Below are positions 45,938 to 55,568 of a stretch of DNA of 64,000 bases, one piece after another. This stretch comes from Neisseria yangbaofengii (lineage in GTDB: Bacteria; Pseudomonadota; Gammaproteobacteria; Burkholderiales; Neisseriaceae). Numbering within the stretch: the first letter of the stretch is position 1; every line of letters begins with the position of its first letter. Where the stretch lies: positions 2,294,001 through 2,358,000 of the forward strand of contig NZ_CP062976.1 in NCBI RefSeq assembly GCF_014898075.1. The letters are read 5' to 3'. The notes under the pieces were generated by a model that was given only the letters and a program-made list of their open reading frames with translations, had not been told where the DNA came from and did no database searches. A program made the translations under genes and the position numbers.

Positions 45938-48097
45938 ATGCTCACCGACTTAGAAAAAAACGCCATTCGCGACCACTACCAAAATATCGGCAAAAGCCTG
46001 CCGCATTTCCGTCCGCGTGCCTCGCAGCGGGAGATGATTGCGGTCATTGCCAATACCTTTTCGCGTACGCAAACGCGTGAAGAGGGCGGCGAAGCACCGC
46101 AGCGCGAAGGCGAGAGCATTGCCGTGATTGAAGGGCCTACCGGCGTGGGCAAATCACTGGCCTACCTGTTGGCCGGCGGCATCATGGCGCAGACGCGCGG
46201 CAAGCGGCTGATTGTATCGAGCGCGACCGTGGCTTTACAAGAGCAACTAGTAGAACGCGATTTACCGTTTTTGGTGGAAAAAAGCGGTTTGGAACTCAGC
46301 TTTGCCTTGGCCAAAGGGCGCGGCCGTTATCTCTGCCCCTACAAACTCTATCAACTCACCCAAGGCAACGCGCAGCAAAGCCTGCTCGGCTTTGAAGCGC
46401 CGACTGTATTGTGGGATAGCAAACCCAAGCCCGAAGAAATCCAGCTTTTGCGCGAAATGGCCGATGAATTCGGCACACGCCGCTTTAATGGCGACCGCGA
46501 CACATGGCCGGAAAAAATCGATGACGTGATTTGGTTTAAAGTTACCAACGACCGTCACGGCTGCCTCAAAGCCGCCTGTCCCAACCGCGCCGAATGCCCG
46601 TTTTATCTGGCACGGGATACATTGGAAACCGTTGATGTTGTTGTTGCCAACCACGATTTACTGCTGGCCGACATCAGCATGGGCGGCGGCGTGATTCTGC
46701 CCGCCCCCGAAAATAGTTTCTACTGCATCGACGAGGCACACCATCTGCCGAAAAAAGCCTTGAGCCAGTTTGCTGCCGAGCATTCGTGGAATACCGCCGT
46801 ATGGACCTTAGAAAAACTGCCGCAAATCACTGCCAAAATCGCCGCATTAGCCGACAAAACCGAATTGGCCAACCTTGCCGACGAAGCCGCCTCCTCGCTG
46901 CTCGACAGCCTGCACGAATGGCAATTCCACCTTGCTGAAGAACCCAAGCTCGGCCTCAACGCCGGCGAATACGACAGCGATACCGGCCGCAAAAGCAGCG
47001 AACCGATGTGGTTGTGGGAAGACGGCAAAATCCCCGAAGATTTGGAATTGCTGGTGTCCAACACCGGCGTGGCCGCGCGCAGCCTGCTGAAACACGTTTA
47101 TGGCCTCAACGACGCGCTATCTGCCAGCCGCCGCGACAAAGAGCAAGACGGCGCATTGATCGACCGCATAAGCAGCGAATTCGGCCTGTTTGTCTCCCGC
47201 ATCGAGCAAATCAGCGCCGTGTGGGATTTGTTTTCCACCGTGCCGAAAGAAAAAGAAGAGCCGCTGGCAAAATGGATTACCCGCCGCGTGGACGACAAAA
47301 ACGACTATGTATTCAATGCCAGCCCTATCAGCAGCGCCGGCCACCTTGCCAACAGCCTGTGGCGGCGTGCCGCCGGAGCCGTATTAACTTCCGCTACTCT
47401 GCAATCTTTGGGCAATTTTAACCTGCTGCTACGCCAAACCGGCCTGATTTGGTTTCCCCAAACCACCACACTCGCGCTGAAAAGCCCGTTTGACTTTGAA
47501 GCACAGGGTGAGCTTTATATCCCGCCGATTTACGCCAGCCCGAAAGACCCCCATGCCCACACCGCCGCCATCGTCGAATGGTTGCCCAAGCTGATTGCCG
47601 CCGACCAAGCCATCGGCACATTGGTACTGTTTTCTTCCCGCCGACAAATGCAGGAAGTCGCCCTGCGCCTGCCCGAAGAATATCTGCCCTTGCTGCTGAT
47701 ACAGGGCGAATTGCCCAAAACAGTGTTGCTGCAACGCCACTACGAAGCCCTGAAAGCAGGCAAAGCCAGCATTATTTTCGGGCTGGACAGCTTCGCCGAA
47801 GGGCTGGACTTACCCGGCGAAGCCTGCGTACAGGTCATCATTGCCAAACTCCCGTTTTCCATGCCTGACAACCCCATCGAGAAAACCCAAAACCGCTGGA
47901 TCGAACAACGGGGCGGCAACCCCTTTATCGAAATCACCGTGCCCGAAGCCAGTATCAAACTCGTCCAAGCCGTCGGCCGCCTGATCCGCACCGAACAAGA
48001 CTACGGTCGAGTAACAATACTCGATAATCGGGTTAAAACCCAACGCTACGGCCAACAATTATTGGCATGTTTGCCGCCGTTTAAACGGATTGGGTAA
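45938..48097 (+). CDS. dinG: DinG-family ATP-dependent DNA helicase
   Basis: 719 aa, XPD-like superfamily 2. Walker A EGPTGVGKSLAYLL, iron-sulfur Cys residues around 210-230 (CLKAACPNRAECPF), DEAH as CIDEAHHLPKKA, and the final motif LVQAVGRLIRTEQD. Resolves R-loops and replication obstacles. Confidence 0.96.
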   Translation: MLTDLEKNAIRDHYQNIGKSLPHFRPRASQREMIAVIANTFSRTQTREEGGEAPQREGESIAVIEGPTGVGKSLAYLLAGGIMAQTRGKRLIVSSATVALQEQLVERDLPFLVEKSGLELSFALAKGRGRYLCPYKLYQLTQGNAQQSLLGFEAPTVLWDSKPKPEEIQLLREMADEFGTRRFNGDRDTWPEKIDDVIWFKVTNDRHGCLKAACPNRAECPFYLARDTLETVDVVVANHDLLLADISMGGGVILPAPENSFYCIDEAHHLPKKALSQFAAEHSWNTAVWTLEKLPQITAKIAALADKTELANLADEAASSLLDSLHEWQFHLAEEPKLGLNAGEYDSDTGRKSSEPMWLWEDGKIPEDLELLVSNTGVAARSLLKHVYGLNDALSASRRDKEQDGALIDRISSEFGLFVSRIEQISAVWDLFSTVPKEKEEPLAKWITRRVDDKNDYVFNASPISSAGHLANSLWRRAAGAVLTSATLQSLGNFNLLLRQTGLIWFPQTTTLALKSPFDFEAQGELYIPPIYASPKDPHAHTAAIVEWLPKLIAADQAIGTLVLFSSRRQMQEVALRLPEEYLPLLLIQGELPKTVLLQRHYEALKAGKASIIFGLDSFAEGLDLPGEACVQVIIAKLPFSMPDNPIEKTQNRWIEQRGGNPFIEITVPEASIKLVQAVGRLIRTEQDYGRVTILDNRVKTQRYGQQLLACLPPFKRIG

Positions 48098-48110
48098 GTA
48101 GAAAATAAGG

Positions 48111-48155
48111 CAAAGCCGTCTGAAAATGGAGAAACATCATTTTCAGACGGCTTTG
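48111..48155 (+). terminator. dinG terminator (DUS pair)
   Basis: CAAAGCCGTCTGAAAATG and complement, followed by TTTTATT. Confidence 0.7.
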
Positions 48156-48486
48156 TTTTATTCCACTATAGTTGAACCACTGTATTTTCCATACAAAACC
48201 GGCTGTAGGTTGAGATTGATTAGGTATAGGGATGATAAAAAAATCTTATTTTTCAATAGGTTTTAAATAATAGGATCTTGATCCAGCCTGCAGCTTGTTC
48301 CCTTTATTATGAGGAAGTGGGAGTTTCTTTGAAACTTAAAGTCGGAATGTTTTCATACATGCTGATATGTTTCTGCTGATGATAAGGTCTGAACCCGGTT
48401 CGGTACAGGATTCAGTTCTTGAAAGTTGATTGTGCAGGCTGAATTGTTCACTTTCAGACGGCCTGTTTGTATGAGCGGATGACTTT
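48156..48486. other. Gap between dinG and the Dnd island
   Basis: 331 bp, no gene. Starts with a Correia-end-like CCACTATAGTTGAACCACTG stretch (48162-48181), otherwise unremarkable; one DUS near 48453. It marks the left edge of the island. Confidence 0.45.
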
Positions 48487-48750
48487 CTACCATTTATTCG
48501 GTTTCGCTCTCTGAATAATTTCCTCTATGACATTCAGGGCATTCAATTCCAAGCCCTCGCAATAAGCCAGAAATTCAAACAAATCCAAGCGGCGGTCGCC
48601 GGTTTCCACTTTGCCGATAAAAGAATGTATGACATCAAGCCGATCTGCCAATGCCCGTTGGGACAAGCCCAGTTCAAGCCGCCGCTTAGTCAGTATTTGC
48701 CGCAGATGTATATGTTCACTTGAATAAATAGAGAGGCGTAGGTTTTTCAT
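48487..48750 (-). CDS. XRE-family transcriptional regulator of the Dnd island
   Basis: 87 aa from the ATG at 48750. Helix-turn-helix LRQILTKRRLELGLSQRALA...VIHSFIGKVETGDRR. Small, like controller proteins of restriction-modification systems. Divergent from dndC with two palindromes between; one palindrome overlaps its own start codon. Confidence 0.87.
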   Translation of the reverse strand: MKNLRLSIYSSEHIHLRQILTKRRLELGLSQRALADRLDVIHSFIGKVETGDRRLDLFEFLAYCEGLELNALNVIEEIIQRAKPNKW

Positions 48751-48797
48751 TGCACCGATTTTAGGTACAATACTATTTGCACCTGTTTTAGGTGCAA
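48750..48797. promoter_or_regulatory. Two tandem palindromic operators between the XRE gene and dndC
   Basis: 48750-48770: TTGCACCG, 5 bases, AGGTACAA. 48777-48797: TTGCACCT, 5 bases, AGGTGCAA (perfect). Centres 27 bp apart. The first covers the regulator's start, the second probably the -35 region of dndC (TTGCAC, 18 bases, ATACTT). Confidence 0.8.
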
Positions 48798-48823
48798 TCA
48801 ATACTTAATTTTAAAAGCAGTTT

Positions 48824-49942
48824 ATGAATGCGATACCCATCTATGCAGAAACGCCGTTTGACACCATTCGCGGACAAATAATTGAAGAATACCTGAGTGA
48901 GGAACAATCCTATCCGTGGATTGTAACTTTTTCCGGCGGTAAGGACAGTACCTTAGTAGCACATTTGGTTTTTGAAGCCTTGCTTGCACTGCCCGCCAGT
49001 ATGCGGCGGCGGGAGGTATTTTTCGTATCCAACGACACATTGGTCGAAAGCCCGTTGGTTGTGCGGCATATGCGCGGGGAGTTGGACAAAATTCTGAAAG
49101 CCGCCAAGATTTTCAAATTGCCGGTCAGCGGAGAAGTAACGACGCCGAAATTACAGGAAACATTTTGGACTTTGTTAATCGGCAAAGGTTATCCGTCGCC
49201 CAACCGCAGTATGCGGTGGTGTACAGACCGCCTGAAAATCCAGCCTACCAGTAAATTTATTCTGGACAAAGTGGCGGAAAATGGTGCGGCTATTATTATT
49301 TTAGGCGTGAGGAAAGACGAATCCGCAACCCGTAAAGCCAGTATTGAAAGCCATCAAAACTTAGCCGGTTCTAATCTGACACCGCACGGCAGTCTGCCTA
49401 ATGCCTTTGTGTACCGTCCGATTGTCGATTTAAGCACGGATGACGTATGGGAATTTTTAGCAGGAAATAATCCGCCGTGGGGTGGTTCGCACGCGGATTT
49501 GGTCACACTGTACCGCGAAGCGGCGGGCGGAGAATGTCCGATTGTTTTATCACAGGAAGAAGCCCCGGGTTGCGGCACCAATTCCAGCCGTTTTGGTTGC
49601 TGGACATGTACGGTCGTAACGAAAGACAAGAGTCTTCAAGGATTTGTCGATGTCGGCAAAACCGAATATCAGCCATTGATTGATTTCAGGGATTGGCTGG
49701 TGGAAATCCGCAATAAACCCGAATACCGCCAAGTAGAACGGCGCAACGGCACCATTACGATTAAAGACGGCAAACACATTCCCGGCCCGTTTACCGTGGA
49801 AGCCAGACAAATGATATTGGCTAAATTATTGGAAATTCAGACGGCCTACGGGCATGAATTGATTACTCAGGAAGAAGTAGATTTGATTAAACGGATTTGG
49901 GCGGAAGATTTGATTCAATCGCATGTAAGGAAAAAATCATGA
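48824..49942 (+). CDS. dndC: DndC-like phosphorothioation protein (PAPS reductase family)
   Basis: 372 aa. PP-loop VTFSGGKDSTLVAH near residues 34-47; Cys residues in MRWCTDRLK and CGTNSSRFGCWTCT for an Fe-S cluster. Activates ATP/transfers sulfur for DNA backbone modification. Stop overlaps the next start (ATGA). Confidence 0.92.
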   Translation: MNAIPIYAETPFDTIRGQIIEEYLSEEQSYPWIVTFSGGKDSTLVAHLVFEALLALPASMRRREVFFVSNDTLVESPLVVRHMRGELDKILKAAKIFKLPVSGEVTTPKLQETFWTLLIGKGYPSPNRSMRWCTDRLKIQPTSKFILDKVAENGAAIIILGVRKDESATRKASIESHQNLAGSNLTPHGSLPNAFVYRPIVDLSTDDVWEFLAGNNPPWGGSHADLVTLYREAAGGECPIVLSQEEAPGCGTNSSRFGCWTCTVVTKDKSLQGFVDVGKTEYQPLIDFRDWLVEIRNKPEYRQVERRNGTITIKDGKHIPGPFTVEARQMILAKLLEIQTAYGHELITQEEVDLIKRIWAEDLIQSHVRKKS

Positions 49943-50157
49943 ATAAGGAAACCGAAAAGAGAGTGGCGGATTTGCTGCTGTGGAGTGACGGCACGGCAAA
50001 GCAGCTGATGATTAAAATTGCCGGAGAGCACGGAGTATCCGTCGATGCTTTGGCAGAATTGGTGGCATGGGAACGCGACCAGCAGGAACGTATCCGCAAA
50101 CGGGGCATGACGGAAGCGTTTAACGAAATCTTTGAAAACAAAACCTACTGGAAATAA
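49939..50157 (+). CDS. Small protein between dndC and dndD
   Basis: 72 aa, helical, charged: TEKRVADLLLWSDGTAKQLM...ELVAWERDQQERIRKR. Overlaps dndC by 4 bases and lies 3 bp before dndD, so it belongs to the operon. I recall small proteins annotated as associated with DNA-modification systems in this position, but no defined function. Confidence 0.75.
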   Translation: MNKETEKRVADLLLWSDGTAKQLMIKIAGEHGVSVDALAELVAWERDQQERIRKRGMTEAFNEIFENKTYWK

Positions 50158-50160
50158 ATC

Positions 50161-52206
50161 ATGTGGATACACTCAATCCGCTTGCGGAACTTTAAGTCTT
50201 ACGATAATGCGGTTTTTCACTTTCCCGAACCCGAAGGAGAACGCAATATCGTCTTAATCGGCGCACAAAACGGGCACGGCAAAACCACGCTCTTGGAAGC
50301 GGTTTACCTGTGTCTGTACGACAAAGACGCAGTCAGCCACCTTCAGCGCGCCGGTTTGAACGGTAAAGAAAAAGGCTATGCCGATTTTCTTCAATCTGCG
50401 CTGCACCATCAGGCAGAAACCAAATATCACCGCAAAGAAATGTCCTTAGAGGTGGAAATCTGCCAATACCGTCAAGACAGCAAATACAGCTTGCGTATCA
50501 AACGCAAATGGTATTTCGACACACAAGGAAAATACCAGCCTGCCGACGACTCGGCCGTCATCGAATTGGCGAAAAACGGCAAGTACGAATGGGTTAGGGA
50601 AGATATGGTGGGACACTATCTGAATGCCTTTGCCCTGCCGATTGACTACGCACCGTTTTTCTTTTTTGACGGAGAGAAAATTGTCAAAACGGCGGAGGGA
50701 AGCGGTGCAGGCGTTTGGCTTAGGCAGGCACTTAAAGGGTTGCTGGGCGTAACCTTATTGGAAAAACTGCGGGACAGTTTAAGAAGCTACCGCACCCAAA
50801 ATATTCCGAAAAACGCCGATAAAAGAATGCGGGAACAATTGGCAGATGCGGAACTCAGGTTAAGTCAGGCTGAGGTTTCTTTGGATGTACTTAACGAGGA
50901 ATTATCTGACGCAAATACACAATGGCAGCATTGGACAGAGAAACGCGACAGCCTGATGCAGCAACTTGGCGGCGGCAGCGATATACGCACATCTCAGGAT
51001 TTGATGCAGCAACGTGAACGGCTGGAGCAGGAGATGACTGAGTTTCAAAGCCATATCAAAGCCGCCGTTAAAGCGATGCCGCTGGCCTTTTTGCCGAGAG
51101 GCCGTCTGAATGACTTACAAAAACAATTGGAGCACGAGAAAAACCGTTTGAACCATGAAGCGGGTAAAAACCAAATTGCCGAAAAAGTCGATGATTTTTG
51201 GAATGCGTTTGTTGCCAGTGAAAAAGTGAATCGGGCATTTGGAGAAATGGCTGAGGTGATTTTTCGCCGACCTTTGCTGAAAGATGCGGTAGCAGAGTGT
51301 TGGGAGCAATTGTTTTATCCGCTGCCTGAAAACTGTGCCGGTAACATCGAACACAATTATCTTTCGGTCAATGCCCATGCTGAAATTCAAAACGAAATTG
51401 CCCGCTTAAGCGGTATGCCGCAAGGTGAAATCAGCAAACTGTTGGCAGAACAAGAAAAACGGGAAGCCGAACGGAAACGCATTATCGGCGAAATCGAAAA
51501 TTTGAAAGGAACCAATAATGACGAATTGGTCGGGCAGCTTCAAGAAGCCAATCAAGAAACGGATAAATACAAAGAATGTTTGGGTCATCTGAAAAGCAAT
51601 AAGATTCAACAAGAGCAATCTAAAGAACGCTGCCTTAAAGAAATTTCCGATTTGCAGAATCAGATTAGTAACAGCAACCCGCAATTACTTAAATCCCGTC
51701 GCGCGGGCGAAGTGGGCGAAGTGATTGAACTGCTGACAGCGGAATTATTGAAACAGAAAGTTGAAGAAGTCGGCGAAGCGGCGACACGGATTAACCGTTC
51801 TATTGCGCACGACGAGCGCATCGACCGTATCCGCATCGGCGCAGACGGCACAATGGTTTTGTTCGGCAGGGACGGCCGCGAATCACGGGTGGACTTGTCT
51901 GCCGGGCAGATGCAGATTCTGATTATGTCTTTGGTGTCTGCATTGGCGGAAGTAACACGTTATCAGGCACCGTTCATCATTGATACGCCGTTGGCACGTT
52001 TGGACGAAGGTCATCGCGAAGGCTTGTTCAACCATTGGAGTCATTTAAGCCAGCAGGTGATTTTGCTGTCGCAAGACACCGAGATTACCCCCGAAGTTTA
52101 CCGTCGTTTGGAACCGCATATCAGCCGCACTTATCTGGTAGAGGCCGAGTCTCTGGCCAGTGCCGGTGCGCGTTCGCAGGTTACCGCCGATGTGTATTTT
52201 GAATAA
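50161..52206 (+). CDS. dndD: DndD-like SMC/Rad50-type ATPase
   Basis: 681 aa. Walker A GAQNGHGKTTLLEA (about 33-46), a long coiled coil (about 220-500), signature DLSAGQMQILI and Walker B APFIIDTPLARLD. DndD supports nicking/ATP hydrolysis in phosphorothioation. A DUS lies inside the coiled-coil part. Confidence 0.92.
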   Translation: MWIHSIRLRNFKSYDNAVFHFPEPEGERNIVLIGAQNGHGKTTLLEAVYLCLYDKDAVSHLQRAGLNGKEKGYADFLQSALHHQAETKYHRKEMSLEVEICQYRQDSKYSLRIKRKWYFDTQGKYQPADDSAVIELAKNGKYEWVREDMVGHYLNAFALPIDYAPFFFFDGEKIVKTAEGSGAGVWLRQALKGLLGVTLLEKLRDSLRSYRTQNIPKNADKRMREQLADAELRLSQAEVSLDVLNEELSDANTQWQHWTEKRDSLMQQLGGGSDIRTSQDLMQQRERLEQEMTEFQSHIKAAVKAMPLAFLPRGRLNDLQKQLEHEKNRLNHEAGKNQIAEKVDDFWNAFVASEKVNRAFGEMAEVIFRRPLLKDAVAECWEQLFYPLPENCAGNIEHNYLSVNAHAEIQNEIARLSGMPQGEISKLLAEQEKREAERKRIIGEIENLKGTNNDELVGQLQEANQETDKYKECLGHLKSNKIQQEQSKERCLKEISDLQNQISNSNPQLLKSRRAGEVGEVIELLTAELLKQKVEEVGEAATRINRSIAHDERIDRIRIGADGTMVLFGRDGRESRVDLSAGQMQILIMSLVSALAEVTRYQAPFIIDTPLARLDEGHREGLFNHWSHLSQQVILLSQDTEITPEVYRRLEPHISRTYLVEAESLASAGARSQVTADVYFE

Positions 52207-52233
52207 CGGGCCGTCTGAAACATACAGGAAAAT

Positions 52234-53805
52234 ATGATGTACCGATTGAAACATACCGATAAAAAATGGGATACCGACTTTTTTCATACTTTGATGAGTG
52301 ATAAGCGGATCATCTCCAGCGAAGAAGCCAAAAAAATCCGCAGCAGGCTCAACGAAGCAGGCGCACTTCCGTATTTGGACGGTCATTATGATTGGGCAAT
52401 GCTGTGCATAGGTTATTGCTTCACCAAAGGGTTTACCGACATACCAGGCAAACTGAATCCCGCACCCGATGCCAAGGGAACGGAAATTCCTTCTTTCCAG
52501 ACCTGTTTTCAGGATTATTCGCGCCTGTGGCTGGTGATGCTGAGTGATGCGTTATTCCGCTTAAATCCTGATCGGGATTTAGGCAAGGAAGATTTGTATG
52601 CGCTGATTCATTCTTTATGGCATACCGGCGCGGTAGAGCTGAATGGTTTATGGGAAGGCTGTAAGCGGTTCAAGCCCGATGATGAATTGGCTGCAAGGCA
52701 GACTTTTTTGAATGAGCTCACCGATTTGGCTGTGAAAAATGCAGGTTTGGGAAGCATGACAGAGATTTCAGACGGTCAAGCTGAACAAGGACCGTCTGAG
52801 AACCAAGAGCAACGTCTGAGGAAGGCGTTTGCACAGCAAAATATCGGCATTGCAGATTTGAAATTCAATCATGCAGGCGCACGTTACGACATCTACCGCC
52901 TGCGCTTGAGCAGATACACGGATTTGGATAGATACCACCAAGGTTTGTGCTCAGAATTAGGCGTACAAAAAAGTGCACTGCGTATTGAACCATGCTACAA
53001 CAATGAAAGTCATGCTTATGATGTGAAGCTGTTGCGTGATGAAAATAAGTGGCATAAATTGGGTGCGCAAAAATTTGCCGAAGCCCTGAAAAGTTATGAT
53101 AAAGATTATATATTGCCCGTGTGCATCGGAATAGACGAATACGGCAAAGCCCATTTTAAGGATTTGGCTTCTGCACCGCATCTGCTGATTGGCGGCACGA
53201 CAGGGTCGGGCAAATCCGTATTTGTACGCACACTGTTACGCAGTCTGTTTGATTTATGCAAAGGTCAAGACAAAATGGAAGTGGCGATTCTTGACCCTAA
53301 AAAAGTCGACTACCGCATTTTTGAAAACGAAGAAGACCTCTATGAAGAACGGATTCTGGACGATTACGACGAAATGTACCAGTTCCTACTTGAAAGTGTG
53401 GAAGAATCCGAATGCCGTTATGCACTTATGAGCCGACATCGGGTTGAAAAACTTGCCCAGCTTCCCGAAAATATTCGTCCGCGCTACCGTGTGATTGTGG
53501 TTGATGAGTTGGCGAATTTGCTCAAGCATAAGGATGACATTGAAAAACAGCTGATAATGCTGGCTGAGAAAGCAAGGGCTTCCGGTATTCATTTGATTTT
53601 GAGTACCCAGCGTCCTGACGCTCAAGTATTAGACGGCACTTTGCGCAGCAATTTACCGGCACGGATTGCGTTGAGTGTACAAAAATCAACCGAATCCAAA
53701 ATTATCTTAGATGAAACCGGTGCGGAAAATCTGCTTGGCAAAGGCGACCATTTGGTCAAATGGGACAATGGAACGCCGTTTTTCCTGCATGGATTTGATG
53801 TGTAA
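52234..53805 (+). CDS. FtsK/HerA-type ATPase of the Dnd island, with DndE-like N-terminus possible
   Basis: 523 aa. Walker A GGTTGSGKSVFVRTLLR, Walker B YRVIVVDELANLL and ILSTQRPD place the C-terminal half in the FtsK/SpoIIIE group. No membrane helix. The N-terminal ~200 aa start MMYRLKHTDKKWDTDFFHTL, are not recognised, and might replace the small DndE. 27 bp after dndD with a DUS between. Island role inferred from operon position. Confidence 0.75.
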   Translation: MMYRLKHTDKKWDTDFFHTLMSDKRIISSEEAKKIRSRLNEAGALPYLDGHYDWAMLCIGYCFTKGFTDIPGKLNPAPDAKGTEIPSFQTCFQDYSRLWLVMLSDALFRLNPDRDLGKEDLYALIHSLWHTGAVELNGLWEGCKRFKPDDELAARQTFLNELTDLAVKNAGLGSMTEISDGQAEQGPSENQEQRLRKAFAQQNIGIADLKFNHAGARYDIYRLRLSRYTDLDRYHQGLCSELGVQKSALRIEPCYNNESHAYDVKLLRDENKWHKLGAQKFAEALKSYDKDYILPVCIGIDEYGKAHFKDLASAPHLLIGGTTGSGKSVFVRTLLRSLFDLCKGQDKMEVAILDPKKVDYRIFENEEDLYEERILDDYDEMYQFLLESVEESECRYALMSRHRVEKLAQLPENIRPRYRVIVVDELANLLKHKDDIEKQLIMLAEKARASGIHLILSTQRPDAQVLDGTLRSNLPARIALSVQKSTESKIILDETGAENLLGKGDHLVKWDNGTPFFLHGFDV

Positions 53806-54037
53806 GTTTCATTGCAGACAATAGAACAAAGTCGTCTGAAACAGTGCAGTGCGGCGGCTTACAAGGGCGGAGTCCTGTATCGAACAGGGTTCCGCCTTTT
53901 TATTCCAACTTTAATCCGTCATGATCATTGTAACGGATGTATTTGTGCATAAAATATCCGACTTTTGGGAAGCCCAAACATCATTTTCAGACGGCCTTGC
54001 GTTATTTCTTCACTATATCTTATTAGGAACAAACCGT

Positions 54038-54823
54038 TTACCCCTTCGGATAAAACTGCACCAAACTTTCCCCCTGCGGTAGTTTCAAGGCTTTGACCGC
54101 ATGGCCGTACACGGTTTCCAGTGTAACCGTGAGGCCGCCTTCTTCTGCGAAAATACGGTCGATACAGGCTTGGGCGGCTTCGGGGCGGGTGAAGGTAATG
54201 GCTTGCGACAGGCCCAATGTGTCCATGTCCTGCCGAAAAGTGTCGGCTTTTTTGTAGTGCAGGTCGAGTTTGGCGGTGTCTGTTACCGGGTCGTAGAAGC
54301 CGTTGCCGGCGAGCATGTCGCCGATGTCGTGCATGTCGATTAGGGTAGGTGCGCGGCAATCGATGCCGTGGTTTTTCAGACGGCCTGTGAGTTCCGCCAA
54401 CGTTTCTTGTCCGAAGTGGGTGAAAAACAGCAGGCCGTCGGTTTTGAGGGCGTTTGCCCAGTTTTGGAACACGGGCGGGAGTTCGGCGGCGGTTGTCAGG
54501 CTGAGGTTGGCCCACAGCATATCGGCGGCGGCTTCGGGCAACGCTTGGCTTAAAGGTTGGCAATGTTGCCCAATCTGTTTGCCGGTGAGTTTTTGCCAGA
54601 AGCTGCTTTTGCGCTCGGCAGCGGCCGTTTGAAGAAAGTCGGGGCGGGGGTCGTATTCGCTGAAGACGGCTTTGGGATAACGCGAAGCCAGCAGGCTGCG
54701 GCTGATGTCGGCATCTGCGCCAATCAGCAGGATGTGTTGCGGTATGTGGCGCACCAATGCCAAGCGTTCGTCGGTTTGTCGGGCAAGGTGGCGGTGGATT
54801 TGCCAGCGTGGGTCTTGATTCAT
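54038..54823 (-). CDS. bioC: BioC-type malonyl-ACP methyltransferase
   Basis: 261 aa from the ATG at 54823. SAM-binding region HILLIGADADISRSLLA is degenerate relative to classic GxGxG, but ADMLWANLSL and LKTDGLLFFTHFG fit BioC. One base separates its start from the bioH stop, supporting a role in pimelate synthesis for biotin. Confidence 0.82.
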   Translation of the reverse strand: MNQDPRWQIHRHLARQTDERLALVRHIPQHILLIGADADISRSLLASRYPKAVFSEYDPRPDFLQTAAAERKSSFWQKLTGKQIGQHCQPLSQALPEAAADMLWANLSLTTAAELPPVFQNWANALKTDGLLFFTHFGQETLAELTGRLKNHGIDCRAPTLIDMHDIGDMLAGNGFYDPVTDTAKLDLHYKKADTFRQDMDTLGLSQAITFTRPEAAQACIDRIFAEEGGLTVTLETVYGHAVKALKLPQGESLVQFYPKG

Positions 54824-54824
54824 T

Positions 54825-55568
54825 TCAGACGGCCTCGATAAAGCGTTGATACACACCGGCAAACTCATCGGCATGGCTGAGAAACGGGGAGTGGGCGGCA
54901 TGGTCGATCAGGTGCAGCGTGCTGTTTGGCAGATGGCGGTTGAGATATTCGCCCATGCGGGGCGGCGTAATGGCATCTTTTTGACCGTAAACGAGCAACA
55001 CGGGCTGCTGAATGCGCGCTAAAAACGGCCGTGCATCGGCGCGGTTGACTGCATCCAAAGCGGCTTGCAGGGCTTGCGGTGCGCCGTGGCGGATTAAATC
55101 GGGCAATACTTTGTGCAAAATAGTGTCGGCATTTTGTGTGTGCAGTAATTGTAATTGTAGAAACTGTTTGATATGTTTGGCATAATCCTGCTGAAACGCA
55201 CCGGCCATTTTCGCCAAAGCAGGATTGCTCAAACCTTCGGGATAATCGGCTTCGGCGGTGAATTTGGCAAAGCTGGCGGTGAGACACAGCGATTTCACTT
55301 TGTCGGGGTGGCGTGCGGCCAGATAAAGCGCAACCAAGCCGCCGAGCGACCAGCCGAGAATGTGCGCCGGCGTGTCGATTTGTGCGGCGTAATGGTCAGC
55401 TACGGCGGCAATGTCGAAATCGTCGGTAAAAGGCTCACCGCCGTGGCCGGGAAGGTTCAGCGCGTGGATTGCCCAATTGTGCGGCAAACGCGGTATGAAA
55501 TCGTCGAAAACATGGCGGTTGGCCGCCCAACCGTGAATCAGATAAACTTTTTTCGCAGAGTGTGGCAT
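54825..55568 (-). CDS. bioH: Pimeloyl-ACP methyl ester esterase
   Basis: 247 aa alpha/beta hydrolase. [14 protein letters not shown], nucleophile GWSLGG, Asp in [11 protein letters not shown] and His in [11 protein letters not shown]. Removes the methyl group added by BioC. Its start codon overlaps that of comF on the other strand (CATG at 55566-55569). Confidence 0.88.
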   Translation of the reverse strand: MPHSAKKVYLIHGWAANRHVFDDFIPRLPHNWAIHALNLPGHGGEPFTDDFDIAAVADHYAAQIDTPAHILGWSLGGLVALYLAARHPDKVKSLCLTASFAKFTAEADYPEGLSNPALAKMAGAFQQDYAKHIKQFLQLQLLHTQNADTILHKVLPDLIRHGAPQALQAALDAVNRADARPFLARIQQPVLLVYGQKDAITPPRMGEYLNRHLPNSTLHLIDHAAHSPFLSHADEFAGVYQRFIEAV

